Under the pieces are notes generated by a model, which worked only from the letters and a program-made list of their open reading frames with translations, made no database searches and was not told the DNA's origin. This document shows, in pieces, positions 34,601-43,200 of a stretch of DNA of 48,793 nt. This DNA is from a virus. The stretch spans positions 1-48,793 of IMG/VR virus record IMGVR_UViG_3300021962_000174; one strand, given 5' to 3'. How positions within the stretch are numbered: the first letter of the stretch is position 1; every line of letters starts with the position of its first letter. The position numbers and the translations under genes are program-made.

Positions 34601-35717
34601 TTTTTAAGTTTCGTATATTAATTTTATTATTTACAAAAGATGCAGATACAGAACCAGTAATGTCTATTGTTGGATTCCATGCACCATGTGAAAGTGAACC
34701 AGTAAAAGATCCACTATACCCGTCTATTATAGATAATTGCGTATTATATGTTTCTATTAAGTTTACTTTGTATGCAAAGTTTTTTACTCTTTCTTCTGCA
34801 GAAGAATAAAATATAAAATTTTGAAATTCGGTAAAATCTACATTTAATTTTACAGTAGAACCAGAATCAAAAATATATCTATTTAAAATTTCTTGAGATG
34901 TTGCTACATTAGTTGATAATAAATCTGTCCATGATTTATAGTCTGTTTCCGATATTGTCCAGTAATTTGTTTCAACATCAAAATTTGGTCCTGCTATTTT
35001 ATTTGTTGGTAGTGGAATTGATGGTTGTTCAATTGAAACTATTTCCAAATATGGTTTTATTATTTCACTACCAACCCAACATTCATAAAATAGTTCTATT
35101 GTATCTGGTAATTCTTCATACAATTTAACGTAAAAACTTGTTGTGCTACCGTCTGACGTTAAATTAATAACACTAACAATTTGATTTTCACCAAAATTTA
35201 AAATAATTGGTGGTAAATATTTTTTTGGCGATAAATAATCTAGAACAAATGTTTTTAATTGTTCTAGCATAATTGGATTTTCTGGTTCAGATAATGATAG
35301 TTTTAATTCTGTTCTATCGGAAGAAATTTCAGAAATAAACATTTTTGATCCGTAAGCAGATCCTATAAAATTTCTGAAAAAATTGTATACTACCCTATAT
35401 GTAGATGGACTTAAATCTAATGTTTCAAGGTCTTTGTGTATGTCAAGTTGTATTTGTAAATTATTTGTTTCTGCCGTATTGTCTATTGTCCATGTATCTA
35501 AATCATATATTGATAATAAATGAAAAGTATTTATGTTAAATACATGCATTTCAATAGATTCAAAACCACCCGTTATTCTTTCTGTTGTATTTGGGTTTAT
35601 TTTATCAAAACGCGGAATTATTCTACGAGTTTCTGCGGTATCAATTAATCTAATACCTCTTGTAAAACCTTTTGTTGATAAAATTTCATTTATATTTTTG
35701 TAACCAAATTTTGACAT
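31617..35717 (-). CDS. Large baseplate wedge/tail protein (gp7 position)
   Basis: The product has 1366 residues. Residues about 560-612 include WRRILNNLPYIYKTKGT and the segment GIKALLSAYGIPQTMLSIRE, which recall the conserved core of phage tail proteins of the P2 gpI / wedge type. Residues about 670-865 look like a LamG-type jelly roll (FRWRMEPEKSYGYG, then GVLYIGSGSNSE and IFELRYWSRPLSTASFNNHV). Near 980-1090 helical segments such as WFAREYWQKYPNKNDFTAYI may contact other wedge proteins. The gene lies directly after gp25, gp6 and two small baseplate genes, where T4-like genomes place gp7/gp8, and its size fits the wedge initiator. Calling it the gp7 equivalent is inference from position and size; sequence similarity to T4 gp7 itself is not evident to me. 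It is the largest single baseplate candidate after the 1454-residue protein. Confidence 0.75.
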   Translation of the reverse strand: MSKFGYKNINEILSTKGFTRGIRLIDTAETRRIIPRFDKINPNTTERITGGFESIEMHVFNINTFHLLSIYDLDTWTIDNTAETNNLQIQLDIHKDLETLDLSPSTYRVVYNFFRNFIGSAYGSKMFISEISSDRTELKLSLSEPENPIMLEQLKTFVLDYLSPKKYLPPIILNFGENQIVSVINLTSDGSTTSFYVKLYEELPDTIELFYECWVGSEIIKPYLEIVSIEQPSIPLPTNKIAGPNFDVETNYWTISETDYKSWTDLLSTNVATSQEILNRYIFDSGSTVKLNVDFTEFQNFIFYSSAEERVKNFAYKVNLIETYNTQLSIIDGYSGSFTGSLSHGAWNPTIDITGSVSASFVNNKINIRNLKNKVLGGFDEFEKWLYYDLSGSYNYTFQTTASITPYPKYEVSSSDFDINTKFGKYKLYGVTSNEFTNWYEDLLDKATDFDMKNFNSLNRTIPEEISIDSENSAYVSFVNMIGQHFDIMYLYTDHITKKNTRIENPKDGLSQDLVYNVTQNLGWTLTHGTQAKDLWEYALGLSGSGEPIWTGKTLTNRYDTLTDEERTKEVWRRILNNLPYIYKTKGTARGIKALLSAYGIPQTMLSIREFGGPDIADFGVIPRADFEKSTYFLNFGGTYPLPTRQHHVSVPWERVNNDVGEWTYPDTVTFRWRMEPEKSYGYGLSPTQTLLQKNSGSNVDWFVVVSKDSTESERGSVYFYLGNGSGYATASITDQYLYDDVPLNLMIRRSLRNDQTSSNQVYDFILKTNKYGKIAVETSASIVVSGSISGSYNERWTRDGVLYIGSGSNSETTDILSGSIFELRYWSRPLSTASFNNHVLSARSYNGNTPTSSFYDLQAQWKFWQRFDASVTKSLESSHPNQKKNTFYSSSKKATFHGFNSSSWEPIYEVYSMEVPSTAGDTPYAQKTRIDSSSLYAGIHPYVSTEISIFDESPVDSNKLMVAFSPQHIINEDIYEAIGHTTIDDYFGFYDDMYKNEYPKLKWFAREYWQKYPNKNDFTAYINLISIYDFSLFEQIRQTLPARANPILGVVVEPNVLERSKVAALRGVEGESRDKFVKETPDLNTLPEPNANVEKKVTTIYIGFDTVIRKSQDINFGLSKNDIDLNFNLEGDKDNLLGEHDIKTVTHILNNNKVQKVDDLQLKPVTRIDYRQYMSLIDETKLQLVSKYNNLNTTISDKLKFVSNINKIYTGSMPSVKFVVLYKRISVYPDGTLQQNIGYGKDWNYRESIKAVQKAHILPISSSRRDDYYTIFSPVYSTAISASENMASSFIAKSAPYMNPHNLPAGTRNRNFEGSKNKSEALNYVDPSKPFISQPAIINVAICPERPCPPDLFNLPHLTLNRNNE

Positions 35718-35731
35718 TTTTTAATAAAACC

Positions 35732-36172
35732 TTATAGTGAATTATTTAAAGTATCTTTTAATACACTAGACTCCCATCTTAACGCATTTATTCTTCTTTC
35801 TAATTTCTTATTTGCAATACCAGCAGATTTGTACAAACTTTGATATTGTTGTACATCTGCCTCTAATCTTTCTATTTTTGCACGAAGTGCTTGTTGTGAA
35901 TTTGAATTTACATTTACTAAATTTTTAAGATTAGAAATATATCTAGATCCAATAGATGTGCTAGTAAATGCATCACTTGCAGCTAATCTTAATATATGTA
36001 TTTCGGAAGTAACTGCATCTTCAATTTTAGTAAAAGATCTATTTGAAACATAGTCGTAACTATCTATTAAAAATCTATCATCGGAAACATCAACTTCAAT
36101 TTTTCCAGAATTTTGTTGTGTTCTTATATGTCTAATTGCACCAACTGAATTTCTTACAATTTCATGTTTCAT
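35732..36172 (-). CDS. Coiled-coil structural protein
   Basis: The product has 146 residues. The N-terminal 60 residues appear to form strands (KIEVDVSDDRFLIDSYDYV). The C-terminal 55 or so are a strong coiled coil (ALRAKIERLEADVQQYQSLY, then NKKLERRINALRWESSVLKD). The ATG overlaps the stop of the DNRLRE-like gene by four bases (ATGA), and the wedge gene begins 14 bases after its stop, so it is embedded in the baseplate operon. A short trimeric or dimeric connector in the baseplate or at the base of a fibre is plausible; I do not recognise a named family. Confidence 0.7.
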   Translation of the reverse strand: MKHEIVRNSVGAIRHIRTQQNSGKIEVDVSDDRFLIDSYDYVSNRSFTKIEDAVTSEIHILRLAASDAFTSTSIGSRYISNLKNLVNVNSNSQQALRAKIERLEADVQQYQSLYKSAGIANKKLERRINALRWESSVLKDTLNNSL

Positions 36173-37341
36173 CGTGTTACCTTGAAATAATAATTGTTAT
36201 CAAAAATTTTTACAACATCACCATTTTCTTCTTCAACTTTTACAACTATTCTATAAAATCTTTCTGGTTGAAATGAGTTCATCCATAAATTAAAATAATT
36301 ACCTTCTGAATCACAACTAATTTTTGAACCTGTGACATCAAATGGTAATATTACTTCATCAGTATAGGCATCTCTAACTTCATAATAAGAAGATGATGGT
36401 AAATAATAATTTACAGTATGGTATGATTGTGTTGTATAATTTTTTTGTGGATATTTTTTATTAGCATATATTTTAATTTTTGCTTTTTCTTTTTCTGCAT
36501 AAAACTTTTTTAATTTTACATTTATTGATAAATCATCAAAGTTTGCAGATGACAAACTTCCAGTATTAAATACTTGATCATTCCAAACTACATTTAATCT
36601 TGGAACATAAATTGTATTACTTTCTGCACCAAAAAACTTTAAACTATTTAGTGGATCTAAAGATGTTTCTTGTTCTGTACTAAATTTTACTATAAAACCA
36701 TCATTTACTAATTTTCCAGAACCAGTTACCCATTTTTTAACAATGTCAGTAACATCCATGTATAAATCTGCAGTTTCAAAACTATAATTTTGTACACATT
36801 CCAAGTTGTCATAATTCCACCATGTACCACCACCTTTTTTGTTGTAATAAGATGATGTTACATTTACACTTAAATTTGCACCAAATAATATATTTGCATC
36901 TACCCACGTTTGTGATATGCTATCCCATTCAAATGAAGACGTACCTGGAGGTATTTCCCATTCTACTCCAGTAGTCATTGAAGTTCTATATTTCCAAGAA
37001 GCACCGTCTTTTGTTATTGGAACATGATTATATTTTCCAGTACCATTTACCCAAGATCCGCTTAAAGGATATGCATATATCGAGTATTCTTGTGGTATCT
37101 CACGAGCATCAGCAGAACGTAAAGATAGATAATACTTTGCATTCGGTGAAATTTTACCAGCATTTATATTTTGTTCTATTTCTGTAACATCAAATTTAAT
37201 CAATATTCTGCTATTATACAATGATCCAGTAATATTTTTGTATTCATGTTTTAATTCAAGAATAGAATCCATACCACTATTTAAATTTACATTTTCTTCA
37301 TATAGCGTTGTATCTTTAACTGGATATATTGAGTATATCAT
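36169..37341 (-). CDS. DNRLRE/CBM-like baseplate or fibre-attachment protein
   Basis: The product has 390 residues. Residues 1-255 follow the DNRLRE-type beta-sandwich found in surface and adhesin proteins: IYPVKDTTLYEENVNLNSGM, then SRILIKFDVTEI, KYYLSLRSADA, LSGSWVNGTGKY, and YMDVTDIVKKWVTGSG, ending in DGFIVKFS. Residues about 256-390 are a second strand-rich domain (AKIKIYANKKYPQKNY, then FYRIVVKVEEENGDV). In cellular proteins this domain class often binds or sits near polysaccharide; in phages it occurs in tail structural proteins. The start overlaps the gp6 stop by one base, which ties it to the wedge genes. It might occupy the place of T4 gp8 or gp10 (inference). Confidence 0.75.
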   Translation of the reverse strand: MIYSIYPVKDTTLYEENVNLNSGMDSILELKHEYKNITGSLYNSRILIKFDVTEIEQNINAGKISPNAKYYLSLRSADAREIPQEYSIYAYPLSGSWVNGTGKYNHVPITKDGASWKYRTSMTTGVEWEIPPGTSSFEWDSISQTWVDANILFGANLSVNVTSSYYNKKGGGTWWNYDNLECVQNYSFETADLYMDVTDIVKKWVTGSGKLVNDGFIVKFSTEQETSLDPLNSLKFFGAESNTIYVPRLNVVWNDQVFNTGSLSSANFDDLSINVKLKKFYAEKEKAKIKIYANKKYPQKNYTTQSYHTVNYYLPSSSYYEVRDAYTDEVILPFDVTGSKISCDSEGNYFNLWMNSFQPERFYRIVVKVEEENGDVVKIFDNNYYFKVTR

Positions 37342-39257
37342 TAAAATGCCCTCACTCTACCAAGAATATCATTATCTGGATATTTTATTTCAAAAATAGA
37401 TGGATCAAGTGATGGAAATATAATACCATTTTTTGTTGCACTATCCAAATCATAAATATTTTTGGAATAACCTAACGCTTGATCATATAAATTTTTAAAT
37501 TTTACATTTACAACAGTTTGGACGCCATCAACTCTATCCAATTCTGTAAATACATTACTAATAACAATTGGTTGATTTATTTGCCAACGTTTTACATCAA
37601 AATATTGTTTTAATTTATCAATACATTTCAATACAACTTCGTTTCCATTTTGATTTGGTAAAGTTATTATATCAAATTCAATACCAATATTAATTACATA
37701 TGCATCTTTTATTTCTATTGCGTCGGTAAGTATTCTATATTCGCTAAGATATGTTTTTATATTTTCTTTTGTTGCAGGATTTACTTTTGATAATTTATTG
37801 TTACTATCATATCCTAAAACATAAAATCCTAATGCCAAATTATTTTGTCTTCTATCGCTATAAAATACATCATCGTATGTTAATTGTGTATTTCGTGTTA
37901 CATATGCTTTTGCAATAGAACCATATTTTTGTGGCATACTATATGTACGTATTATGTAATCTTCTTTTGTAACTGCACGATTTTGTGAAGCAAAATAAGA
38001 AAGAGCATTTTGTCTTACTTCATTTATATCTTCTTCATTTTTTCCACCACTGGCAGGTTCAGGATTTGTAACCGCAATACTTCCTATTACTTGATTGTAA
38101 AGTGTTTCATCTAAACCAATTTTATCAAGTATTATTTTTCTTGGACCAATTCTAGTTATTGTATCCGCTGGAACATTATCATTTATACCACCACCTGATG
38201 TATAATATATTGTTAGTTGGGTATTACTTGGTGCCAATCCATAAGTTTTTGTTCTTAAAAAATTTGAAGGATCAATATCTAATGATGGAGATGTTTCTAT
38301 GCCTGTTATAGAATTACCAACTAAATCTGGATTTGGTATAAATTCTTCATCAACAACATTTGATAAACCAGGACCAAACATTACTTCATGTTGTCCATTT
38401 GAACCATATTTAACGGTAAATTTTCTAGTTATCTTTTTTAACTTTAAAAGATATGGTGTTTCATTTCGGAATGTACTTAACTCTTTATCATTTCTTGGAA
38501 TGTTTGGAACTGCGTCATATATTGTATCTTGTGCAAGATATGGAACATAATGCCACGTATTACCTTCTTTATCAGTTGCATATAAAAATTCTATTAAATT
38601 AGGATCGTCTATTACAACTTTATCGTATTTTTTTGGTTCAACAAAATTAAATTTTTGTTCTAATATTTTTCCAGAAATTGCGTTTACTTGTTTTTTTAAT
38701 AACCAAAATGTAATTTCGCCTGTGACATCATCGACTTCAAAGGGTGAAATTTCTGTGGGACTTAAACTACCACTATATTTAAAATCTAAATATTCAGTAG
38801 TTCTAAATACTGCATTATCTGTAATACCGTTTATAGATCCATCTGTTGGTAAATCAGAATATAATATCATTCCGGGTTCTATAGCAAATGCATATGCCAT
38901 ATCAGGAACAATTTCTGTTCCTTCTGTTTTTGAAGGAACTAATTGAAATACATCCATTTTTACATTAGCAGATGAATTTAATTTTGGTGTATACCCCATT
39001 GATTGTGCTATATTAAATATGTTTCTTTTTTCTGAGGCATGGAGTATCATTGACTCTTGTAAATTTACATCCGTATAAAAAGAAAGAACATCGCCAACAT
39101 AAGCAGCCATTTCCATAAACATCATACCGGGAGAAGCTTCATTAAAGTCTTGATATGTATTTGGAAAATAGTTTTTAGCAAAATCTATAAGATTTGTTTT
39201 TAATGAGTTAAAATCTCTTGAAAGATAACGAATATCTTTTTTAATCAAATCAGCCAT
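37341..39257 (-). CDS. 6: Baseplate wedge protein gp6 (baseplate J family)
   Basis: The product has 638 residues, similar in size to T4 gp6 (660). The N-terminal region DIRYLSRDFNSLKTNLIDFA, then SPGMMFMEMAAYVGDVLSFY and LQESMILHASEKRNIFNIAQ is the typical gp6/baseplate J start. The central part carries GSNGQHEVMFGPGLSNV and the segment EEDINEVRQNALSYFASQNR with TKEDYIIRTYSMP, which is the conserved J-protein core. The C-terminal part (INIGIEFDI, then FTELDRVDGVQTVVNVKF) is also typical. gp6 dimers form the inner baseplate ring that links wedges and joins gp25 and gp53. The gene overlaps gp25 and the DNRLRE-like gene by one base on each side, as expected for coupled, stoichiometric expression. 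Confidence 0.95.
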   Translation of the reverse strand: MADLIKKDIRYLSRDFNSLKTNLIDFAKNYFPNTYQDFNEASPGMMFMEMAAYVGDVLSFYTDVNLQESMILHASEKRNIFNIAQSMGYTPKLNSSANVKMDVFQLVPSKTEGTEIVPDMAYAFAIEPGMILYSDLPTDGSINGITDNAVFRTTEYLDFKYSGSLSPTEISPFEVDDVTGEITFWLLKKQVNAISGKILEQKFNFVEPKKYDKVVIDDPNLIEFLYATDKEGNTWHYVPYLAQDTIYDAVPNIPRNDKELSTFRNETPYLLKLKKITRKFTVKYGSNGQHEVMFGPGLSNVVDEEFIPNPDLVGNSITGIETSPSLDIDPSNFLRTKTYGLAPSNTQLTIYYTSGGGINDNVPADTITRIGPRKIILDKIGLDETLYNQVIGSIAVTNPEPASGGKNEEDINEVRQNALSYFASQNRAVTKEDYIIRTYSMPQKYGSIAKAYVTRNTQLTYDDVFYSDRRQNNLALGFYVLGYDSNNKLSKVNPATKENIKTYLSEYRILTDAIEIKDAYVINIGIEFDIITLPNQNGNEVVLKCIDKLKQYFDVKRWQINQPIVISNVFTELDRVDGVQTVVNVKFKNLYDQALGYSKNIYDLDSATKNGIIFPSLDPSIFEIKYPDNDILGRVRAF

Positions 39258-39787
39258 TAGTAACTACTCTGTGTATTTGGATAAATTGCACTTTCTAAAC
39301 GCATAGTACCAGTATCAGAAATAAATATACGAATGGGTAAATTTATTGGTGTTCCTGCAATATTTACTTCTAATTCAATGTTAATAGTATTAGAAGCATC
39401 TATTGTATTTCCCGCATCATCTATATTAAACTTTACCTGACATTTAATTATAGTCAAATATAATAACCATCTATTTATAGCAGTCGTAATAGTTCCACTA
39501 ACTTTTTCTTTAAATTCTTCTTCATTTGAAATATTTTCAAAAAGTAAACGTTTTAAATCTGTTCCAAATTCTGGTTGTAAATACCGTTCACCTTTTGTTG
39601 TTAATAATAATATTTTTAAATTAGTTAATACTTGTTCATAATTGGTATATGATTTGTAAAATATTCCATTGTTATTATTAAACGGGTACATTACACCAAT
39701 TGGATTATTTAATTGTTTTTCTTTTTTTAGGTAATTTAAATCACCTACATTTCCTCTTGGTCTTCTTGTAAAATTAGTTATTGCCAT
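39257..39787 (-). CDS. 25: Baseplate wedge protein gp25
   Basis: The product has 176 residues, slightly longer than T4 gp25 (132). The family core is plain: NPIGVMYPF (28-36), YEQVLTNLKILLLTTKGERY (50-69), PEFGTDLKRLLFE (72-84) and EFKEKVSGTITTAINRWLLY. The GER segment and the following FGTDL are the most conserved parts of the gp25/GPW family. gp25 joins gp6 and gp53 in the inner baseplate and triggers sheath assembly; the historical lysozyme label for this family is not supported by a catalytic site here. The order gp25 then gp6 with one-base overlap matches the T4 order. The last 70 residues are a strand-rich extension. Confidence 0.95.
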   Translation of the reverse strand: MAITNFTRRPRGNVGDLNYLKKEKQLNNPIGVMYPFNNNNGIFYKSYTNYEQVLTNLKILLLTTKGERYLQPEFGTDLKRLLFENISNEEEFKEKVSGTITTAINRWLLYLTIIKCQVKFNIDDAGNTIDASNTINIELEVNIAGTPINLPIRIFISDTGTMRLESAIYPNTQSSY

Positions 39788-39790
39788 TTA

Positions 39791-40219
39791 TCATCTCCCT
39801 TTTTTTTCATCAATTTTTTTCATAAGTGCAGAATAATCTCTTGTTAGAGCAGACATTACTTCTGTTGGTATTTCTTGTTGTGAAAATCCTTGTGGAATTG
39901 CTGCACCAGCACGTTCATACCCAAATCCTTCTGCCATATCTGCAGTAAAACGAAATTCATCTTCCATTTCATTACTTTCTTGTAAACTACGTCTTGTTTC
40001 TGCAAGAAGTTCTTGTATAGAACCAAATTCAGTTTTTTGTGTTTTTGGTTTAACAACTTTTTTTGGTGTTTGTTGTTCTTTGTAAAGGTTTATTCCATGA
40101 TTAATAGTAGAAACTGCTTCTTTTTTTGTCTGTTTTTGAGACATTTTTTTATCAAGTGCATATTCTATTTCTTCTCGTATGATTGAACGTATTTCTTGTA
40201 AAAATTTTTTTGTATCCAT
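39791..40219 (-). CDS. Small helical virion-associated protein
   Basis: The product has 142 residues, mainly helical and charged. The N-terminus (KKFLQEIRSIIREEIEYALD) is amphipathic; the middle is Lys/Gln/Thr-rich and probably flexible; residues about 66-142 (SIQELLAETRRSLQE, then DMAEGFGYERAG and MSALTRDYSALMKKIDEKK) look conserved in related marine phages. It lies between the hydrolase-bearing protein and gp25, with GAGG 7 bases before the ATG. An assembly chaperone or a plug-like baseplate part would fit, but nothing in the sequence proves either. Confidence 0.65.
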   Translation of the reverse strand: MDTKKFLQEIRSIIREEIEYALDKKMSQKQTKKEAVSTINHGINLYKEQQTPKKVVKPKTQKTEFGSIQELLAETRRSLQESNEMEDEFRFTADMAEGFGYERAGAAIPQGFSQQEIPTEVMSALTRDYSALMKKIDEKKGR

Positions 40220-40228
40220 TTTATTACC

Positions 40229-43200
40229 TCAAAGATTTTTGGATTGCATAACTGTTTGAATGTGATTTATTCTTTGCCAATATGTATTGTATACCGGAAA
40301 TTCTGGATCAGGATTTAATGTAACAAAATCAAAATATGTTTGCATAACAGGAGTTATTATCCATGGTTGTGCAATTCCCGGTTTAACTCTTGCTTTTACT
40401 GCACTTTCATTTTTATATCCTTCTGGTCTTCCTATAACTGTAAATCCACCTCTATCGTTGGATGGAGGATATCCTGAGAAGTCTCCTATATGAGTCATAA
40501 ATAGTCCCATCGTGTTATTTGAATTTCCACGTTGGCCATCGGTGCTTGTATTACCACCCAATCGCATCACATCTCCATTTATGTCTATACAAGCAACAGA
40601 CTCAACATGACCGGTATGGGATATTGTTGCTGCAGGCCAATCTATTATTTCAGGATTTAATACTTTTCGTAACAAATCATATCCAAATTGTGTTAATTTT
40701 GCAGCTACACCTTTTCCATCTTTTTGAAAATGTATTCCCTCTATAAACCATATTGAATTTATTTCATCTTTATATTGATTTAAATATTCAGGAGTTATTG
40801 GATGTTCAAAATTTTCTCTACCATGTTTTACATATGCTCGTTTGTATACTTCTCTAATTGTTGTACCAACACCACCCAAACTATCCCATTTTGATCTTTG
40901 CCATGGTTCATCTATTGTCTCTTCTAATCTAGGTCTATTTAGTGGTACACCACCATTTATTAGAGCACTTTCATTTGATTTTACACTGGTTGTACCTTGT
41001 GCATTAAATCCGCCTTTTCTTAAAAAGAAATCTGTGGATATACCACACCAATGTGGTTCATGTGCCCAATTTAAATTTATACGAGCTTTTCTATTAAATG
41101 TACCAACCATAGCATCAATACCAATTCTTCCCTTTACCCAATCTGGTGTTACGGTATGAACCATCATTAGATGGTGTTCTGTTCCAGATGATGCTAATGG
41201 TGGAAAATTACCTGTTCCTGGTAATTTGTAACGATTTACATATCCAGATTGATAAAAATTCATAATTATACCAACATCCAATAAACTTGGTTTGTAGTCA
41301 ATCGGTAAAGGCGGACCATATTCTGGAATTTTTTTTATTATTTCTTTTTTGTTTTTTTTACTTTTTATCTTTTTTATATCGTTATTATCAATAGGTTTAG
41401 AATTAGGATCAACATACTCTGGAAATTGTTCTTTAGAAAGTCTAAATTTTTTCAATAAAGTATTCCAATCTGCATTGAATGCTCTTGGAATATATTGACG
41501 TATTAAACCTTTTCCTGCAATCATATATGGAAATCGAAATTCATCTGGGGATTTTCCAGATCTACTATACTCCCATTTTATACTTTCTGGATTTGCAATA
41601 AATTGACTTTTATTTGAATTAGTTACTCTCCATATTTTATATTTAAAATTTAATGGAGGTACTACGTAATCTCCTACTTTACCTAATTTTGGATTTCCCT
41701 TTACGTCATTATCATTTAATTCCATCTTATTCAAACTGTTTTCATATCTTTTATATGAAAATGGTGCATATTGAGTATCATGCATTATTATTTTGCCAAT
41801 TCTATCAAAAAAAACAGTTACATCTCCTCCTGTCCATGCATCTCCTATATTACCAGTTGATCCGTAGGCCGGTTCATTATACTTCCAATCCGCAAGATAA
41901 TACCACCAAGGACCTCCAGAATCAGATGGTCTACTATTTCCTTTTATCCAAGTTTCTGCTGTACCTTTTGGGTTACCTGGTTTATATGTTGAACTCATTG
42001 GCCACAACCATTCCCAATCAGCAAATGTAGGAGAAGAAGTATTATCCCATCTTCTTGAATGTCCAGTACCTTGTAATACTCCTTTTCCTGCAAAAGTGTT
42101 AGGCATAGGATTTCCAGGAGGTTTTGGAATATCTCTACCTTTATCAATATTAATTGCTGCTTCACCAGCACCTATGTCACTTGAAGGATCAGTATTATAC
42201 CATGCTTTTGCTGCCTCAGCTTCTAATGCTCTTTGCAGTTGATCTTTTTTACCTTTTCCTTTTGGGTTTTGTTTTTTTTCTTTTCCCTTTCCTTTTGAAT
42301 TACCTTTACCACTATTACCACCTTTGCCTTTTCCACGCACTTCATTTTGTTTAGTTGGCGCTGGAACAGTAATTTGTTCTTTTGGTGGGGGTGGCTGTTC
42401 TTCAACCACTATATTATTGTTAGAAACTACTTCTTTGTTTTTTAATTCCTCAAATGGAACTGGAACGGTTTTTGCATCCTTTTGTATAATACCACCCGGT
42501 TCTAATTCAATTGGTATTTCAAGATCTTTAATTATCAATACAGGAAATCTATTTATTGATTCAGTTGGGATATTTCCAAATTTTTCTGAATTGTTAAATA
42601 CAATTTGTTTTAAATCTAATACTATATCGGAAAAATTTATTATTTCTTCTTTATCAGGAGTTAGAGAAACAGTATTTTCTGGATTTTCGCCACTTGTTAC
42701 TTTTGTTTCACCTTCTGGACATTCGTTATCTCCAATGTATAGACCAATTGATCCAACTAAAACATCCCTATCTGTTCTTTTAAAGTATTTTTTATTTACT
42801 AAACCAGCTTGCAATATACCCAATCTAGCATTTCCCCTTTGATATGATGTCTCACCGTTGTCACCACTACATTTACAATACTGAAATTCGTTTGGTACGG
42901 TTGCCCTATCTCTGTATGGTTCATTTACTCCATAATATATTGTTGAACCGTCATCTTCGTTAGTATAAACATCACCAATATCTGGAACAGTTTTACCAGG
43001 CATTGTATAAATTATGTATTTATCTTTTAATTCTGTTTGAGGTTGTGGATCGTCTGGTGTATATTTTATTAAATTATGATCCAATAATAATCTTGATGTT
43101 ATTAGTTTATCAATATTTTGTGTTGGTTTAGGCGATATTGGTATCATTACATTTGGAATTTTTACCATCAATTGTTCATTTTTTTCATCTTCTAATTTTA

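Noticed and set aside
39472-39479. TATAAATA on the transcribed strand inside gp25, a perfect T4 late promoter match
   Set aside because: It lies within the gp25 coding sequence, encoding part of AINRW, about 215 bases from the next start. A similar match at 32096-32103 is also inside a gene. Chance is likely in AT-rich DNA.
39257-39787. Lysozyme activity for the gp25-like protein
   Set aside because: The label is historical. Only the structural gp25/GPW core is visible, with no lysozyme catalytic pair.
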